Positions 36,712 to 44,565 of a DNA stretch of 64,000 bases are shown piece after piece; positions within the stretch are counted from its first letter, which is position 1; each line of letters begins with the position of its first letter. The notes below the pieces were generated by a model. The model was not told the origin of the DNA. It saw only the letters and a program-made list of their open reading frames with translations, and ran no database searches. This DNA is from Labilibaculum filiforme. GTDB lineage: Bacteria > Bacteroidota > Bacteroidia > Bacteroidales > Marinifilaceae. The position numbers and the translations under genes were made by a program. The stretch spans positions 1 to 64,000 of the forward strand of contig NZ_MVDD01000002.1 in the NCBI RefSeq assembly GCF_002843315.1, given 5' to 3'.

Positions 36712-37131
36712 ATGAGAAGCGATAGGACCTTTACCATGATAAAGCCGGATGCAGTTGCAAACGGACACATAGGAGCGATTCTTGCCAAAATAAACGAAGC
36801 AGGATTTCGAATTGCAGCCATGAAATACACCAAAATCTCTAAAGATCAGGCCAAGAAATTTTACGAAGTTCATCAGGAAAGACCATTTTACGAAGACCTT
36901 ACCGATTTTATGAGCTCTGGAGCTATTGTAGCTGCAATTCTCGAAAAAGAGAACGCTGTGGCGGATTTCAGAAAACTGATTGGAGCAACAAATCCTGCCG
37001 AAGCAGAAGAAGGAACTATTCGAAAAGAATTTGCAGAATCGATGTCTCGAAATGCCGTTCACGGATCGGATAGCGATGAAAATGCTTGTATCGAAGGCGC
37101 TTTTCATTTCTCAGGAACAGAAATATTCTAA
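36712..37131 (+). CDS. ndk: Nucleoside diphosphate kinase
   Basis: A 139-aa protein of normal length. It starts with [10 protein letters not shown], the NDK nucleotide-binding strand. The catalytic phospho-histidine is H117 in N-A-V-H-G-S-D-S, and [11 protein letters not shown] precedes it. It transfers the gamma phosphate between nucleoside triphosphates and diphosphates in the cytosol. Monocistronic, with its own promoter and a terminator. Confidence 0.96.
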   Translation: MRSDRTFTMIKPDAVANGHIGAILAKINEAGFRIAAMKYTKISKDQAKKFYEVHQERPFYEDLTDFMSSGAIVAAILEKENAVADFRKLIGATNPAEAEEGTIRKEFAESMSRNAVHGSDSDENACIEGAFHFSGTEIF

Positions 37132-37154
37132 TCAGTAAAAGCTTAAAAATACAG

Positions 37155-37190
37155 GGCGCATCAAGATTCATCTTCGTGCGCCTTTCTTTT
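37155..37190 (+). terminator. Terminator of ndk
   Basis: GGCGCA (37155-37160) pairs with TGCGCC (37177-37182) and is followed by TTTCTTTT. It touches the stop codon of the convergent DUF721 gene. Confidence 0.65.
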
Positions 37191-37479
37191 AGCGAACAAT
37201 AATCTCGTCGATAATATTTGCCTGCACCTCTCTGTTTAAGGCGCGCATTAAACCTTCCCGAATCATTAACAATTCATTTCGAATAACCGATGATCGCACT
37301 TTCACAAATAGTTTGCGGTTCCGAATATAAATATCAGTAGTAGCATTGGCAACCGTTTTACCAATCACTTTTTCCCACGAATTAACCAACTCGTACTCTT
37401 TCAAGCGTCCATCCAGATTACTTTCCTTAAGCACCTGTCGGATTAATTCATCTATTTTTTGAGTTTGGCTTCTTCTCAT
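37189..37479 (-). CDS. DUF721 / DciA-like protein
   Basis: A 96-aa protein with the DUF721 pattern: an N-terminal helix ending in L-K-E, then V-N-S-W-E-K-V-I-G-K-T-V-A-N-A-T, and strands L-F-V-K-V-R-S-S-V-I-R-N-E-L. Known: DUF721 proteins include DciA, the replicative helicase loader of many bacteria. The start codon overlaps the recF stop by 4 bp (ATGA), so translation is coupled. The recF-DUF721 neighbourhood is common in Bacteroidota and Actinobacteria and supports a replication or repair role. Confidence 0.85.
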   Translation of the reverse strand: MRRSQTQKIDELIRQVLKESNLDGRLKEYELVNSWEKVIGKTVANATTDIYIRNRKLFVKVRSSVIRNELLMIREGLMRALNREVQANIIDEIIVR

Positions 37480-38585
37480 TTTATTTCGCTTACAATGGCT
37501 CCCTTATCAATAACAAATAATTGGTACTCCTGTCCCATTCCCGAAAGTATTTCCTTTAAATGATCCCGATTCGTATCGGATATAAAAATTTGTCCGAAAC
37601 GATCTTCAGAAACCAATTTCACAATCTGTTCCACCCTTTGCGAATCCAGCTTATCAAAAATATCATCCAGCAAAAGAATAGGATTAAAACCCGCAATTTG
37701 CTTGATAAAATCGAATTGTGCTAATTTTAAAGCAATCAAATAGGTCTTTTGCTGTCCCTGAGAACCCATCTTTTTTATTGGATAGGTCCCTAAAGTTAAT
37801 TCCAAATCATCTTTATGAATACCTACTGTAGTATATTGAGATACCTGATCTTTCCAACGAGCATTTACCAGTAAATCGCGCAACGAATTTTCATGTAATA
37901 AAGACTTATAATCCAAATTCACCCTTTCATTCCCTAACGAAATAGTCTGATAGTAATCCTGAAAAACAGGCATTAATTTATTCAAAAAATCTTTTCTCTT
38001 TTCATAAATGGAAGTACCCAAAACAATCATCTGCTCATCCCAAATACTTAAAGTATCTTCATCAAATTTAGTACCTGCGCCAAAATCTTTCAGCAATTTA
38101 TTTCTTTGTTGCAAAACCCGGTTGTACCGAATTAAATCTTCCAGGTACTTGCGATCATATTGCGAAATCACACTATCCATATACCTACGACGCTCCTCAC
38201 TTCCATCAGTTATTAAGCTGGCATCCGCTGGCGAAACCATTACAATTGGCAGTAAACCAATATGTTCGGATAGTTTTTTATATTCCTTCTTATTCCGTTT
38301 AAAGTTTTTCTTCTGTCCGCGTTTTACACCACAATATACCAATTCGCTCAACTCTTTACGCTTATAAGTACCTTCCAGCACCATAAATTGTTCCTCGTGA
38401 TTAATATTTTGCTGATCGCTAACCGAAAAATAAGACTTACAGAAACTTAAATAATAAACCGCATCTAATAAATTAGTTTTGCCCATTCCGTTATTTCCTA
38501 TAAAACAATTGATTTTAGGTGTGAAATTCACTTCTAAATCAAGTATGTTTTTATAATTTAAGAGGGATAACTTTTCGAGATGCAT
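37476..38585 (-). CDS. recF: DNA replication and repair protein RecF
   Basis: A 369-aa SMC-like ATPase. Walker A is G30-N-N-G-M-G-K-T37, followed by N-L-L-D-A-V-Y-Y-L-S. The ABC-signature region reads G-S-Q-G-Q-Q-K-T and Walker B is P-I-L-L-L-D-D-I-F-D-K-L-D. These identify RecF, which loads RecA at gapped DNA with RecO and RecR. It precedes the DUF721 gene with a 4-bp overlap and is divergent from the TPR gene at 38763. Confidence 0.95.
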   Translation of the reverse strand: MHLEKLSLLNYKNILDLEVNFTPKINCFIGNNGMGKTNLLDAVYYLSFCKSYFSVSDQQNINHEEQFMVLEGTYKRKELSELVYCGVKRGQKKNFKRNKKEYKKLSEHIGLLPIVMVSPADASLITDGSEERRRYMDSVISQYDRKYLEDLIRYNRVLQQRNKLLKDFGAGTKFDEDTLSIWDEQMIVLGTSIYEKRKDFLNKLMPVFQDYYQTISLGNERVNLDYKSLLHENSLRDLLVNARWKDQVSQYTTVGIHKDDLELTLGTYPIKKMGSQGQQKTYLIALKLAQFDFIKQIAGFNPILLLDDIFDKLDSQRVEQIVKLVSEDRFGQIFISDTNRDHLKEILSGMGQEYQLFVIDKGAIVSEIK

Positions 38586-38720
38586 GAATGAATAGATTAG
38601 GTGTCTGGGGCAAAATTACTAAATTAAATCAATTTGGTTTTAATTATTTAGTTCTATAATAATCTAAATTCGCATCTACATTTTTTACTGAAAAAATGTC
38701 TAATATTTCGTAAAAAAAAT

Positions 38721-38728
38721 TACATTTG
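38721..38728 (+). promoter_or_regulatory. -7 promoter element of the TPR protein gene
   Basis: TACATTTG matches TAnnTTTG and lies 34 bp before the ATG at 38763. The -33 element is weak. Confidence 0.5.
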
Positions 38729-38762
38729 CGTTAGAAAAAATAAAACTAAATAATATTTGAGC

Positions 38763-39455
38763 ATGTCAAAAAATAAAAACAATCAGGAAGCTGAAGATAA
38801 TTTTGAGAATTTAGAAGAAGCATTAAGCAAAACCGAACAATATATTGAGAAGAATCAGAAAAAACTTTCCACTATTGCATTAGTAATAATTGTTTTAGCA
38901 GTTGGGATTTTTGCTTATCAAAAATACTATAGAGCTCCTTTAAATGAGCGTGCTCAAAACCAGTTATTTCAAGCTCAAAGATATTTTGAAAAAGATTCCT
39001 TTAATCTTGCATTAAACGGAGATGAGAATTATCCTGGATTTTTGGATATTGTTGACGAATATAGTTCAACTCCTGCAGGAAACATTTCAAAATATTATGC
39101 TGGTGTATCTTATTTAAGAATGGGTAAATTCGAAGATGCAGTTGATTATTTAGAAAAATTTAGTTCGGATGACTTTCTTCTTAGTGCACTTGCAAAAGCC
39201 GCTATTGGTGATGCTTACATGGAACTAGGAGAAACTAAAAAAGCTGCTTCCAGTTATATGGATGCCAGTTCTTTTAATACAAATGATTTTACAACTCCTA
39301 TTTATTTACAAAAAGCCGGACTTGCTTACGAAATACTAGGCGATTATAATAAAGCACTTGTAGCTTACGAAACTATCGAGCAAGACTTTGCTAAGTCAGC
39401 CGAAGCTCGTGACGTTGAAAAATACATTACAAGAGCAAAATCGATGATTAAGTAA
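38763..39455 (+). CDS. Membrane-anchored tetratricopeptide repeat protein
   Basis: A 230-aa protein; the ATG at 38763 is preferred to a TTG two codons upstream. A charged cytoplasmic segment (1-38) is followed by one TM helix (about 39-57, STIALVIIVLAVGIFAYQ). The rest is TPR-like: G-N-I-S-K-Y-Y-A-G-V-S-Y-L-R-M-G-K-F-E-D-A and A-I-G-D-A-Y-M-E-L-G-E-T-K-K-A. The layout resembles YfgM-type proteins, which bind partners at the Sec translocon, but length and context are not decisive. Monocistronic with a strong terminator. Confidence 0.8.
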   Translation: MSKNKNNQEAEDNFENLEEALSKTEQYIEKNQKKLSTIALVIIVLAVGIFAYQKYYRAPLNERAQNQLFQAQRYFEKDSFNLALNGDENYPGFLDIVDEYSSTPAGNISKYYAGVSYLRMGKFEDAVDYLEKFSSDDFLLSALAKAAIGDAYMELGETKKAASSYMDASSFNTNDFTTPIYLQKAGLAYEILGDYNKALVAYETIEQDFAKSAEARDVEKYITRAKSMIK

Positions 39456-39474
39456 TACAAAACTGAAAATATAA

Positions 39475-39510
39475 AAACGGAGGCTAATTTATAGTCTCCG
39501 TTTTTTTTTG
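39475..39510 (+). terminator. Terminator of the TPR protein gene
   Basis: AAACGGAGGCT pairs with AGTCTCCGTTT (one G-T pair) across AATTTAT and is followed by a run of T. Confidence 0.8.
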
Positions 39511-39856
39511 CTTTGTTGAAACGAATATGAATTAAAACTACCATTTTAGAACGATAGAAGCCTTATCGCTAATTAAAGGAACAAACTTCCACCTTGATTT
39601 CTATATGTACATTTTCGCTCTTTAAAAACACAAATAACAGCTTCGGTTAATTGTGTCCCGCTCGCTATTTTACCAACTAAATTTATGCACAAGAAATTGG
39701 TACCTATTCTATTTTTTAATTGCAACCAAATCCCAACTATTTCTAAAAAACGCACTAGTTAAAAATTCTATTCAAATGATATTGAAAAAATATTCCTTAG
39801 GAAATCAAACACTTACATAAATATTTCATTTTTTTTGAAAAAAAAACTCGGGCAGC
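39511..39856. other. AT-rich intergenic region before the tRNA operon
   Basis: No convincing gene. The only frames of note are short, lack motifs and overlap nothing conserved. The last part leads into the tRNA promoter. Confidence 0.5.
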
Positions 39857-39887
39857 CCTTGTATTTTGTAGTAAAGCTCCTATATTT
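39857..39887 (+). promoter_or_regulatory. Promoter of the Tyr-Gly-Tyr-Gly-Ser tRNA operon
   Basis: CTTG (39857-39860) and TATATTTG (39880-39887) are 19 bp apart and match the Bacteroidota -33/-7 pattern. The first tRNA starts 45 bp downstream. Confidence 0.65.
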
Positions 39888-39931
39888 GCATCCGCAATCA
39901 AGAAACAAAGTTCTTTAAACACATTGCATTT

Positions 39932-40013
39932 GGGGAGATACCAAAGTGGCCAACTGGGGCAGACTGTAACTCTGCTGACTTCGTCTTCGTAGGTTCGAAT
40001 CCTGCTCTCCCCA
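39932..40013 (+). tRNA. tRNA-Tyr (anticodon GTA), copy 1
   Basis: An 82-nt tRNA with a long variable arm. Acceptor GGGGAGA / TCTCCCC, discriminator A, anticodon loop with GTA (ACTGTAACTC), T-arm GTAGG-TTCGAAT-CCTGC. Identical to the copy at 40150-40231. Confidence 0.95.
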
Positions 40014-40052
40014 CTTTAAAACTTGCTAAAGAAACAAACGTGTTTCTTGCAT

Positions 40053-40125
40053 GCGGGAATAGCTCAGTTGATAGAGCATCAGCCTTCCAAGCTGAGGGTC
40101 GCGAGTTTGAGTCTCGTTTCCCGCT
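40053..40125 (+). tRNA. tRNA-Gly (anticodon TCC), copy 1
   Basis: A 73-nt tRNA: acceptor GCGGGAA / TTCCCGC, discriminator T, anticodon stem TCAGC / GCTGA with loop CTTCCAA (TCC). The spacer before it forms a small AAGAAACA / TGTTTCTT hairpin, repeated before copy 2. Confidence 0.95.
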
Positions 40126-40149
40126 CACTTTTTTTTGAAATTATTATTT

Positions 40150-40231
40150 GGGGAGATACCAAAGTGGCCAACTGGGGCAGACTGTAACTCTGCTGACTTC
40201 GTCTTCGTAGGTTCGAATCCTGCTCTCCCCA
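40150..40231 (+). tRNA. tRNA-Tyr (anticodon GTA), copy 2
   Basis: Identical to the tRNA-Tyr at 39932-40013; it starts 218 bp later. It belongs to a tandem duplication of the Tyr-Gly unit including part of the spacer. Confidence 0.95.
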
Positions 40232-40267
40232 CTTCAATTACCCAAGAAACAAAAGTGTTTCTTGTAT

Positions 40268-40340
40268 GCGGGAATAGCTCAGTTGATAGAGCATCAGCCT
40301 TCCAAGCTGAGGGTCGCGAGTTTGAGTCTCGTTTCCCGCT
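40268..40340 (+). tRNA. tRNA-Gly (anticodon TCC), copy 2
   Basis: Identical to the tRNA-Gly at 40053-40125. Followed 11 bp later by tRNA-Ser. Confidence 0.95.
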
Positions 40341-40351
40341 CACTTTTTTTT

Positions 40352-40436
40352 GGAGAGATGGCAGAGTGGTCGAATGCGGTAGTCTTGAAAACTATTGTGC
40401 GGCAACGTACCGGGGGTTCGAATCCCTCTCTCTCCG
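40352..40436 (+). tRNA. tRNA-Ser (anticodon TGA), integration target
   Basis: An 85-nt class II tRNA: acceptor GGAGAGA / TCTCTCC, discriminator G, anticodon loop CTTGAAA (TGA), long variable arm (GTGCGGCAACGTAC) and T-arm GGGGG-TTCGAAT-CCCTC. It is the last tRNA of the operon. A degenerate copy of its 3' end lies at 40558-40577, just before an integrase fragment, marking it as an island attachment site. Confidence 0.93.
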
Positions 40437-40442
40437 CAACTA

Positions 40443-40478
40443 AAGAGAGTTTCATTCATTTGAGACTCTCTTTTTTTA
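40443..40478 (+). terminator. Terminator of the tRNA operon
   Basis: AAGAGAGT (40443-40450) pairs with ACTCTCTT (40465-40472) and T-run follows. Confidence 0.75.
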
Positions 40479-40557
40479 TGCGCAAATTTCAAAATAATAG
40501 AAAGGGATGAGAACCCATTTGAGGTTCGTAACGTGTTTATAACGAGCAACGCGAGGC

Positions 40558-40577
40558 ATAATCCCTCTTTCTCCGCC
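40558..40577 (+). other. Degenerate copy of the tRNA-Ser 3' end (att-like)
   Basis: AATCCCTCTTTCTCCGCC repeats the tRNA-Ser end AATCCCTCTCTCTCCGC with one substitution and lies 48 bp before the integrase fragment. It also pairs partly with AGAAAGGGAT at 40499-40508. Consistent with a former recombination junction. Confidence 0.5.
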
Positions 40578-40624
40578 ATGCAAAAATGCAATAAAATAAA
40601 ACAATCGATCCATTCATTTTACGG

Positions 40625-41158
40625 ATGAAAAAATTAATGCCGGAAAATTTCAAAATCAAACGTCTTGAAATCATTAAAGATCTCTATCTGTTTTGTTGCT
40701 TTACAGGATTAGCATTTACTGATGTAAAATCTCTTTGCCAAGAACACATTGTAAAGGGCATAGATGGGAATCAATGGATTAAAAGCAAAAGGCAAAAAAC
40801 TAAAATCGAATTCGAAATTCCACTTTATGATGTTCCTAAAGCAATTCTTGCTAAGTACAAAGATGATCCTATTTGTAAGATTCAGCAAAAGCTACTGCCC
40901 GTACCTAGCAATCAAAAAATGAATGCTTATTTAAAAGAAATCGCAGACCTCTGTGGTATCAATAAGAACCTAAGCACTCATTCAGCTCGACATACGTTTG
41001 CAACAATGGTTACTTTGGGTAATAATCTAAATAGTAAGGCGATTTCGAAGATGATGGGACATACTAACACAAGAATGACAGAAAACTATGCGAGAGCCAG
41101 CGAAAAGCTCATTTCAAACGAGATGAGTAAGATTCAAGGCATGTATCAATATGTTTAA
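40625..41158 (+). pseudogene. Tyrosine recombinase (integrase), C-terminal catalytic fragment
   Basis: A 177-aa remnant; intact Bacteroidota integrases have about 400 aa. It begins near the catalytic domain (C-F-T-G-L-A-F-T-D-V-K-S-L) and keeps the box II residues H-S-A-R-H-T-F-A and the Tyr region G-H-T-N-T-R-M-T-E-N-Y-A. The core-binding and arm-binding domains are missing: upstream lies only the att-like repeat. The fragment is likely inactive and marks the left end of the island carrying the restriction system. Its last strand is normal, so the truncation is at the 5' side. Confidence 0.8.
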
Positions 41159-41175
41159 AATCACCCTGCAACTTT

Positions 41176-41199
41176 CCGAGCAACATTAATGTTGCTCGG
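41176..41199. repeat. Perfect 24-bp palindrome between integrase fragment and hsdM
   Basis: CCGAGCAACATT / AATGTTGCTCGG is fully self-complementary with no loop. It lies between convergent genes and probably terminates transcription, although T-runs are poor. Confidence 0.6.
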
Positions 41200-41252
41200 T
41201 TGAGTTGTACTCCTGTAAGAGTCTAAATTATTTTGTTGGCTTATTCCAACAT

Positions 41253-42911
41253 TTAAATTGTTTTCAGTCCTAAATCCTTCAAGTATTTATTGTGTTCATC
41301 ACGGGCTTTGGTTGCTGATTTTTCTATGTTAGTTAAATTTTGATGAACTACCTCCAAGTCGATCTTCTTCTCTGCTATTGCTGTGCTTACGTATCGTGAG
41401 ATATTGAGGTTGTAGTCGTTATCTTCAATCTCTTTCATAGATACTCTGCGTGCATAACGCTCTATATTTTCAGGACGGTTTTGATAGGTGTCTATGATTT
41501 CTTGAATATCATTTGGTTCTCCTTCTTTCAACTCTCCATCTACTTTACCATCGCGTAAGATGTTTTGACGTTTTTCTTTTTTATAATGCTCACTAGCATT
41601 TATGAAGAGTACATCATCATCCTTCTTGCATTTTTTCAATACTAAAATACAAACAGGAATACCTGTAGAAAAGAATAAATTAGAAGGCAAGCCTATTACG
41701 GTATCTATATTACCATCTTTTAAAAGCTTTTCTCTGATGCGTTGCTCTGCTCCACCTCTAAATAACACGCCGTGAGGTAGAATAATCGCCATTGTACCTT
41801 CATCGCTTAAAAAGTGGAAACCGTGTAATAGAAAAGCAAAGTCTGCTGCTGATTTTGGAGCTAAGCCGTAATTTTTATAACGGAAATTTTCACCCATTGC
41901 TTCGGAGGCATCCCAACGTAAACTGAATGGTGGATTGGCTACTACAGCATCAAAAGTTACTTTTTTGGCTGGGTTCATTTCATTTAAAATGTCCCATTCA
42001 TTTTTTAAGGTGTCACCGTGAAATATTTCAAATTCTGAGTCTTTTACGCCGTGAAGCAGCATATTCATACGAGCCAAGTTGTAGGTTGTTATGTTTTTTT
42101 CTTGACCGTATATTCTACTTATCGTTCCACCACCTTCTTGTTTTTCTATTTTGTCTTTTACATTTAATAGTAAAGAACCCGAACCACAAGCAAAATCGAG
42201 TACCTTATTTAGCTTTTTCTTTTTACCTGCTTTGGGATTTTGACTGTCGAGGGTTACAATTTCTGATAATATGGTAGATAATTGTTGTGGCGTATAAAAC
42301 TCGCCTGCTTTTTTACCCGAACCTGCCGCGAACTCACCAATTAAATACTCGTAAGCATCGCCAAGAGTATCGCTATCTGTTGAGAAATCTGCAATACCTT
42401 CTGATATTTTTTGGATGATTGTACACAGCTTTTCATTTCTGTCGGTGTATGTTTTACCCAATTTTTCAGAATCCAGATTGATTTCGGAAAATAAGCCTTT
42501 AAAAGAACTTTCGAAGGATTCGTTTTCTATATACTTGAATCCTTTTTGAAGGTCGCGTAATAAATCCTCATTTTGTGTACGTGCTAATTCTGAAATGCTA
42601 GCCCATAAATATTTTGGCTCGATTACATAATGCACTTTTCTACGCATTTGCTTTTCGAATGGCTCTATATCGTTTGGATTAGCCTCATACCAAACTGAAA
42701 GCGGTGTACGCTTGTCCTCTTTTTCTAATTTGGGATAATCGGAACCTAACTCTTTTTTTACTGACTCTACGTAATTGTCTGATAGGTAGCGTAAAAATAG
42801 GAATGAAAGCATATAATCACGAAAATCGTCTGCATTCATTGCTCCTCTTAAATGGTTGGCTATATCCCAAAGTGCTTTTCCTAATTTTTCTTGTTTTTCT
42901 TTTGCTGTCAT
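41253..42911 (-). CDS. hsdM: Type I restriction-modification methyltransferase subunit
   Basis: A 552-aa N6-adenine methyltransferase. The N-terminal helical domain (about 1-170) starts L-G-K-A-L-W-D-I-A-N-H-L-R-G-A-M-N-A-D-D-F. The SAM motif is V-L-D-F-A-C-G-S-G-S near 237-246 and the catalytic motif N326-P-P-F329. Known: two HsdM with one HsdS form the modification enzyme that methylates the bipartite target and protects host DNA. It is the last gene of the locus in the minus direction, separated from hsdS by more than 2.8 kb of accessory genes, which is unusual. A second, diverged copy of its start is fused to an hsdS tail at 44377-44556. Confidence 0.93.
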   Translation of the reverse strand: MTAKEKQEKLGKALWDIANHLRGAMNADDFRDYMLSFLFLRYLSDNYVESVKKELGSDYPKLEKEDKRTPLSVWYEANPNDIEPFEKQMRRKVHYVIEPKYLWASISELARTQNEDLLRDLQKGFKYIENESFESSFKGLFSEINLDSEKLGKTYTDRNEKLCTIIQKISEGIADFSTDSDTLGDAYEYLIGEFAAGSGKKAGEFYTPQQLSTILSEIVTLDSQNPKAGKKKKLNKVLDFACGSGSLLLNVKDKIEKQEGGGTISRIYGQEKNITTYNLARMNMLLHGVKDSEFEIFHGDTLKNEWDILNEMNPAKKVTFDAVVANPPFSLRWDASEAMGENFRYKNYGLAPKSAADFAFLLHGFHFLSDEGTMAIILPHGVLFRGGAEQRIREKLLKDGNIDTVIGLPSNLFFSTGIPVCILVLKKCKKDDDVLFINASEHYKKEKRQNILRDGKVDGELKEGEPNDIQEIIDTYQNRPENIERYARRVSMKEIEDNDYNLNISRYVSTAIAEKKIDLEVVHQNLTNIEKSATKARDEHNKYLKDLGLKTI

Positions 42912-42918
42912 GGTTTAT

Positions 42919-43280
42919 TCAATTACGAATTTTATTTTTTATGCTTACTTGTATGCTTCCAATTATTTTACAGATTTCTTCTGCATCAATTAAAAGACTT
43001 TCGGCTTGTTCTGCTGAAAAATAATCTGTGGCTTGCAATAGTTTTAACCAATATTTTGATTCTCTGCTTCTTTGCAGGCAATACTTAATTTTGATAAGAA
43101 ATCTTTTTCTGATTGTCCACCAATAGACTCTTCTACATTTGCACCAACAGAAGTACCACTTCTTAATAATTGTTTCGAAAGCACAAACTCTTTCTTTTCT
43201 GTGGTTTAGTGCTTATATAAATTTACAATCCTTACGGCAAAAGCAAATGATTTCTTCTGTATTACGTTTTCCTTTTTCAT
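42919..43280 (-). pseudogene. Four-helix-bundle (S23/IVP-type) protein, broken
   Basis: Read on the minus strand from the ATG at 43280, the frame begins M-K-K-E-N-V-I-Q-K-K-S-F-A-F-A-V-R-I-V-N-L-Y-K-H and then meets TAA where Leu (TTA) is expected. It continues in the same frame through L-L-R-S-G-T-S-V-G-A-N-V-E-E-S-I-G-G and K-D-F-L-S-K-L-S-I-A. A single-base deletion near the R-E-S-K-Y-W-L-K motif then shifts the frame before the normal end. Known: these small proteins (fourhelix bundle, 23S rRNA intervening-sequence proteins) are spread on mobile DNA in Bacteroidota. One nonsense and one frameshift make this copy inactive. Confidence 0.82.
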
Positions 43281-43324
43281 TTATTGGTAATTGAAAATTC
43301 ATAATTGATTCACCTTGTATGATA

Positions 43325-44359
43325 TTATTCTTCATCTCGTAATTTTTGATTTGCAATTTGCAATTGACTAATAGCTTCATCAATATCGCCTGGTTTTTGG
43401 CTTTCTATTTTTAATCTGTTTTGATGAAATTTATTGTAGTTATCTTCTGCTAGTTTATCGGCTATTTTTTTAGATATATTACCAGCATTTTGCAATATTT
43501 CTTGGTTGTTAAACTGCAAAAAAGCATCTAGTTTTTCTCGCCAATCTTTCATAAACATTTGATTGTGATTTTTAGCTTGAAATTCGGCATAATCTAGATA
43601 CATCGTTACAATTCTATTTAAAGTATCTAGCTCTGTTTTATTTAAATAGTTTTTAGAAACAGTAACATCTTGTTTTCTTATTTTACTGCCGTTAAAGGTA
43701 GTAAGTCCCATATTATCTTTAGTAACATCGCTTCTTTTTGCTATTATTTCGGCTGCGGTATTTCCTGTAGATGCAAAAATAAGTTTGTTTTGCACTGCTT
43801 TAAAAAAGGCTTGTGTTTCTTCTTCTTTAGGCGAATAATCAACGGCTAAGGCATAAATATCTGTTATTTTGCGATAAAAACGTTTTTCGCTGGAACGAAT
43901 GTCTCTTATTTGCTCTAGTAATTCATCAAAATAATCTTTACCAAAAGGATTGTCTGGATTTTTGAGTTTTTGATTATCTAAAACAAAGCCTTTTCTTATT
44001 AAGTCTGTAAGTTGTTTAGTTGCCCATATTCTAAAGTGCGTGCCTCTAATAGAATTTACACGGTAACCCACTGAGATAATCATATCTAAATTAAAATACA
44101 TTACCGGTTTTGTTTGTGTTTTATCTAACATTGCACCGTGCTGAGTGGTTGTTGCAATTTTTGCAACAACCACTTCTTCTTGCAATTCTCCAGTTTCAAA
44201 TATATTTTTTATATGTCTAGAAATACCACTTTTATCTATACCAAATAAGTCGGCCATTTGGTTTATGCTTAACCAAATAGTTTCGTCTTTTAGTAATACA
44301 TCTACTTTTACTTCGCCTGCTTCGTTTGTATAAAGTAGAAAGTTGTTGTTTCTTTTCAT
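43325..44359 (-). CDS. rhuM: RhuM-family protein
   Basis: A 344-aa protein matching the RhuM family. The N-terminal part has a DNA-binding-like segment (T-I-W-L-S-I-N-Q-M-A-D-L-F-G-I-D-K-S-G-I-S-R-H). The conserved centre reads S-V-G-Y-R-V-N-S-I-R-G-T-H-F-R-I-W-A-T and the C-terminal part M-Y-L-D-Y-A-E-F-Q-A. Known: RhuM was named in a Salmonella pathogenicity island and is common inside type I restriction loci, but its biochemical role is not settled. It lies between the PrrC-like gene and hsdM, on the same strand, and may regulate or fine-tune the system. Confidence 0.85.
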   Translation of the reverse strand: MKRNNNFLLYTNEAGEVKVDVLLKDETIWLSINQMADLFGIDKSGISRHIKNIFETGELQEEVVVAKIATTTQHGAMLDKTQTKPVMYFNLDMIISVGYRVNSIRGTHFRIWATKQLTDLIRKGFVLDNQKLKNPDNPFGKDYFDELLEQIRDIRSSEKRFYRKITDIYALAVDYSPKEEETQAFFKAVQNKLIFASTGNTAAEIIAKRSDVTKDNMGLTTFNGSKIRKQDVTVSKNYLNKTELDTLNRIVTMYLDYAEFQAKNHNQMFMKDWREKLDAFLQFNNQEILQNAGNISKKIADKLAEDNYNKFHQNRLKIESQKPGDIDEAISQLQIANQKLRDEE

Positions 44360-44376
44360 CTCGTCATTCGTAATTT

Positions 44377-44556
44377 TTAATTCGTAATTGATTGCGGAAA
44401 CAGTTGTTGCATTAGGCCTTTTTTATGGGTTTTTAAGGCTTCTATTTTTGTCGTTTGTGCTTCTATTAAATCGTCTGCATTCATTGCTCCTCGTAATTCG
44501 TTGGCTATATCCCAAAGGGCTTTTCCTAATAGTTCTTGTTTTTCGTTTTCTGTCAT
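44377..44556 (-). pseudogene. Chimeric hsdM'-'hsdS scar (59 codons)
   Basis: The frame from the ATG at 44556 begins like HsdM (L-G-K-A-L-W-D-I-A-N-E-L-R-G-A-M-N-A-D-D) and then switches to the HsdS C-terminal end (A-Q-T-T-K-I-E-A-L-K-T-H-K-K-G-L-M-Q-Q-L-F-P). The join falls at N-A-D-D-L-I, where hsdM (N-A-D-D-F) and hsdS (S-A-D-D-L-I) share similar codons. Its HsdM part differs from the intact copy at 42911 at several residues, so it came from another allele. It is too short for function and looks like the scar of a deletion between a former hsdM and hsdS. Confidence 0.85.
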
Positions 44557-44565
44557 AAGTTGACT

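Noticed and set aside
36625-37107. 160-codon frame antisense to ndk
   Set aside because: It is the shadow of the strongly conserved ndk gene and has cysteine/serine-rich, non-protein-like composition.
39898-40443. Several open frames on both strands across the tRNA cluster, with repeated protein sequence
   Set aside because: They are read-through of the tRNA genes and duplicate exactly because the tRNAs do; no independent gene evidence.
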